DNA of 64,000 bases from Trichopria drosophilae. Taxonomy: Eukaryota; Arthropoda; Insecta; Hymenoptera; Diapriidae. Made by a program: the position numbers and the translations under genes. Of this stretch, positions 61,688 through 64,000 are shown piece by piece. The stretch lies in the NCBI GenBank assembly GCA_030407085.1, contig CM059586.1, positions 89,463,501 to 89,527,500 on the forward strand. The letters run 5' to 3'. Positions within the stretch are counted from its first letter, which is position 1. Every line of letters begins with the position of its first letter. The notes beneath the pieces were generated by a model. The model ran no database searches and had not been told where the DNA came from. It worked only from the letters and a program-made list of their open reading frames with translations.

Positions 61688-63037
61688 TTAACCCATTAAT
61701 GTCCAAATGCACAGAAAGTTTACTGCAACTTCAACACTTATTTTCAATATGAAAAAAATTTCGGAAAAAATAATAACCATCAGATTCTACCATATTTAAG
61801 GCCGCTCTTTCGAATGGTAGTAAGAAAATTAACAAAAAAAATGAAATTTATATATGATTTTGACATATATAGTAGAAAAACCTGATTTTTTAGGACACAT
61901 TTTTTTACAAAAATCGAGTTTTCGATACAATATCTTGCAAGATACACTGGTGTATATTTGAAATTTGTTATGTCAGATTCAAAATAGCCACTGCATTTAC
62001 AAATTCCTTTTCAAAATTTAACCATTTTTTTTTTGATAACTATGGACTTTAGAGAAAATTTGATAAGAACAATTATGTTCTAGAATAAGTCGAAGAATAA
62101 TAATAATAATAAGTTTTATTTCAGAAGCATAATATATTAGATATTGTAATATAATTATCATAATAATTTTCCGTTTTTAACAATTATAATATTTACATGT
62201 AGACACTCATTTTATCTTGATTATGCACTGTCACATAAGTACTAGCAGTGTGTACTTGTGTGTGACTCTTTCGAAGAATCCCCTCGAATTTTTTCAGAAT
62301 GTATTGTCAACATTTTTTATTTTTAAAAAATTCGAAAAATCGAAATTTTGAAAAAAGTCATTTAAAAATCTGAAAAAATTTAAGAGTATTCTTTAACCAT
62401 TTCTAAGACTTTTTGCTTTAAGGAAATATTTGCTAAACTCTGTAGTTTCCAAGAAAATTAATTATTAGTCTTGAAATCCATAAAAAAAGACTCTTTACTA
62501 ATTTTAAATGACTTTTTTCAAAATTTCGATTTTTCGAATTTTTTAAAAATAAAAAATGTTGACAATACATTCTGAAAAAATTCGAGCGGATTCTTCGACT
62601 TATTCTAGAATATAATTGTTCTTATAAAATTTTCTCTAAGCCCCATAGTTTTCAAGAAAAAAATGGTTAAATTTTGAAAAGGAATTTGTAAATGCTGTGG
62701 CCATTTTGAATCTGACATAACAAATTTCAAATATACACCAGTGTATCTTAGTACAACTATCGAGTGCATCCTTGCTATATATTTTGCCCCCTCAAAGCAA
62801 GATATTGTATCGAAAACTCGATTTTTGTAAAAAAATGTGTCATAAAAAATCAGTTTTTTCTACTACATATATGTGAAAATCATATATAAATTTCATTTTT
62901 TTTTTAAATTTTCTTACCACCATTCGAAAGAGCGGCCTTGAAAATGGTAGAATCTGGTAGTTCTTATTTTTTTCATATTGAAAATAAGCGTTGAAGTTGC
63001 AGTAAAATTTCTGTGCATTTGGGCATTAATGGGTTAA
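61688..63037. mobile_element. 1.35-kb palindromic piggyBac-type MITE (TTAA ends)
   Basis: The element starts TTAACCCATTAATG (61688) and ends CATTAATGGGTTAA (63037), with TTAA, the piggyBac-type target, at both ends. The left arm (61688 to about 62480, minus a later insertion) is repeated in reverse complement to 63037, so nearly the whole element is one long imperfect palindrome. Blocks such as GGCCGCTCTTTCGAATGGTA and its complement near 62920-62945 show this. It has no transposase. A second, half-length copy lies at 27.7-28.5 kb. It sits about 240 bp upstream of tribbles exon 3. The piggyBac link rests on the TTAA/CCC ends only. Confidence 0.85.
62099..62270 (-). mobile_element. Retroposon-like insertion with 9-bp target duplication
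   Basis: The insertion interrupts the left arm of the large palindrome. TCGAAGAAT occurs at 62090-62098 and again at 62271-62279, while the intact right arm has a single copy, so it is a 9-bp target-site duplication. Read on the - strand, the 172-bp insert ends in an AATAAAACTT stretch followed by an ATT microsatellite, which looks like the 3' end of a SINE or a 5'-truncated non-LTR element. It encodes nothing. Confidence 0.8.
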
Positions 63038-63276
63038 TATTAATATAACAGGGACTTGTTTGCCCATATATCTAACGACTCGAGTAAAATCTAATAAAAT
63101 AATGAGTTTTGTTCATTTACCGTAAATAGAATTTTGTAATTACTTCATTTTCAATACACAGTACATGGCTGCAGTTAACAAATAATTAGAAACAAACATC
63201 TATATTTTATGTTACATCTTATTAATATTGATGAAGTGAGTTACATGAAACTTATCAAAATTTCTTTATGTCGCAG

Positions 63277-63727
63277 GAATCACATTCGATTGGAAAGCCT
63301 CGAAGACGCTGTAATTGTAGATGAAGACAACGACAGATTGACCGACCGTCGAGGTTGCCCAGCATACGTGGCACCGGAAGTTCTGAGGTCTGGTCGAGCG
63401 TATTCGGGGAAAGCAGCAGACATCTGGTCATTAGGTGTTCTCCTGTACACAATGCTCGTCGGTCGTTATCCGTTTAACGACGCAGAGCACGCTTCACTCT
63501 TCGCTAAAATCTCTCGCGGGCAATTTGCCGTACCCGACGGTCTCAGTCCACGTGCTTGCTGCCTGATCCGAGCACTGCTTCGGAGAGAGCCTACGGAAAG
63601 GCCCACCGCCGAAGACGTTCTCAGGCATCCGTGGCTCACCAACTGCTCAACGAAGCCAACTAGCAACTGCGGGCGGCTGTCGGTCGACCAGGTCGTTCCT
63701 AAATCGACCACTCGTTCTCAAGACTGA
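63277..63727 (+). CDS. trbl: Tribbles pseudokinase, coding exon 3 of 3 (residues 198-347)
   Basis: This exon encodes the C-lobe and C-terminal tail. S205-L206-E207 replaces the Mg-binding DFG motif, as in other Tribbles proteins. It is followed by GCPAYVAPEVL (APE 230-232), YSGKAADIWSLGVLLYTMLVGRYPF (240-264), FAKISRGQF, LIRALLRREPTERPTAEDVL and VLRHPWL (312-318), the last matching the MEK-binding ILLHPWF-type motif. The tail ends with DQVVP (335-339), the COP1 WD40-binding consensus, eight residues before the TGA at 63725-63727. The total of 347 residues is close to vertebrate TRIB1-3 and shorter than Drosophila Tribbles. The intact COP1 motif argues for a functional gene. The acceptor is TCGCAG at 63276. 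Confidence 0.97.
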
Positions 63728-64000
63728 CTTTTCCAAGAAAATTCCAAGCACCGTGTAGCTTTAAGAGCTCTCCTCCTTCCACTTCCACTTGGCGGGGCTA
63801 GAGATTGGTATCGGCTCGAAAATCATTACAGACACTTTAACCGTAGTGGACTTAAATCGAGCACTGTCCAAGGCGAAAGGAATGCATTTAGAGTCTTTAT
63901 CTGACCGTTTGTCAGGTTCCATAAAGTTTTGAAACTTACTGTTAGAAAACGGCATTTCTAAAACTACTGTCGCCTGTAGTTCACTACTGCGGTACGAGTG
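63728..64000 (+). other. trbl: Tribbles 3'UTR (partial)
   Basis: Sequence after the stop codon has no further coding homology. No AATAAA or close variant is present before the window ends, so the transcript probably continues beyond it. Confidence 0.6.

Larger units (their letters stand above)
50497..63276 (+). other. trbl: Tribbles intron (12.8 kb) between coding exons 2 and 3
   Basis: The intron begins GTAAGT, ends TATGTCGCAG and is phase 2. The first part (50.5-57 kb) is AT-rich with scattered CpG-bearing patches (52.1-53.1, 54.9-55.3, 55.6-56.0 kb). A CpG island with a (TC)n tract is at 57.28-57.5 kb. MITEs lie at 57.8, 58.4, 60.6 and 61.7-63.0 kb. Open frames are short and unrecognised, and no nested gene is supported. 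Confidence 0.9.
29013..64000 (+). other. trbl: tribbles gene span (promoter to 3'UTR, partial at right edge)
   Basis: This is the inferred transcription unit of the only gene recognised here. Three coding exons splice in frame (phase 0, then phase 2) through canonical GT/AG sites into one Tribbles pseudokinase. The upstream non-coding exon and leader are inferred from a GC-rich block with a good donor and from an acceptor-like site before the coding leader. Tribbles proteins are adaptor pseudokinases. They recruit the E3 ligase COP1 to substrates such as C/EBP factors, and in flies they restrain String/Cdc25, Slbo and Akt signalling. The unit is not complete in the window because no polyadenylation signal appears before position 64000. 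Confidence 0.85.

Overview
The window is animal nuclear DNA, and I read it as an insect genome. It has an AT-rich background, one protein-coding gene spread over about 35 kb with canonical GT-AG introns, and many short non-autonomous DNA transposons. The gene structure and the CpG-bearing intron islands would fit a hymenopteran, but that placement is inference and no species is claimed.

The only gene I can support is tribbles (trbl/Trib), on the + strand. Three coding exons (34817-35107, 50195-50496, 63277-63727) join in frame into a 347-residue Tribbles pseudokinase. It has an AK-type lysine at the end of exon 1, a divergent LRDLKLRKFVF catalytic loop, SLE in place of DFG, an intact APE and DxWSLG C-lobe, a VLRHPWL motif and a C-terminal DQVVP COP1-docking motif. 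A GC-rich block at about 29.0-29.4 kb, ending in a good splice donor, is the likely non-coding first exon and promoter. The leader at about 34.43-34.82 kb carries at least two short upstream ORFs. The 3'UTR runs off the right edge.

Layout. 1-28.5 kb is an AT-rich intergenic desert packed with palindromic elements: a CAGTA-ended family (0.18 and 9.75 kb), TTAA-flanked piggyBac-type MITEs (6.43, 11.49 and a half copy at 27.7 kb), a two-copy palindromic family (12.3 and 15.2 kb), a foldback element at 16.6-17.9 kb with a hAT-like MITE in its centre, and inverted-repeat elements at 3.9-5.4, 21.1 and 23.8 kb. From about 28.7 kb, composition shifts to CpG-containing sequence across the tribbles promoter and its two coding introns (15.1 and 12.8 kb). 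These introns hold CpG-rich islands without convincing ORFs (38.6-39.2, 42.2-42.6, 46.4-48.1 and 57.28-57.46 kb), probably cis-regulatory. They also hold further MITEs, including a 1.35-kb near-perfect palindrome about 240 bp upstream of the last exon, itself broken by a 172-bp retroposon-like insertion with a 9-bp target duplication.

No tRNA, rRNA, CRISPR array or second protein-coding gene was convincing. No new multi-gene system is visible. The most unusual content is the collection of long-armed palindromic elements and one compact nested palindrome at 7.72-7.80 kb.
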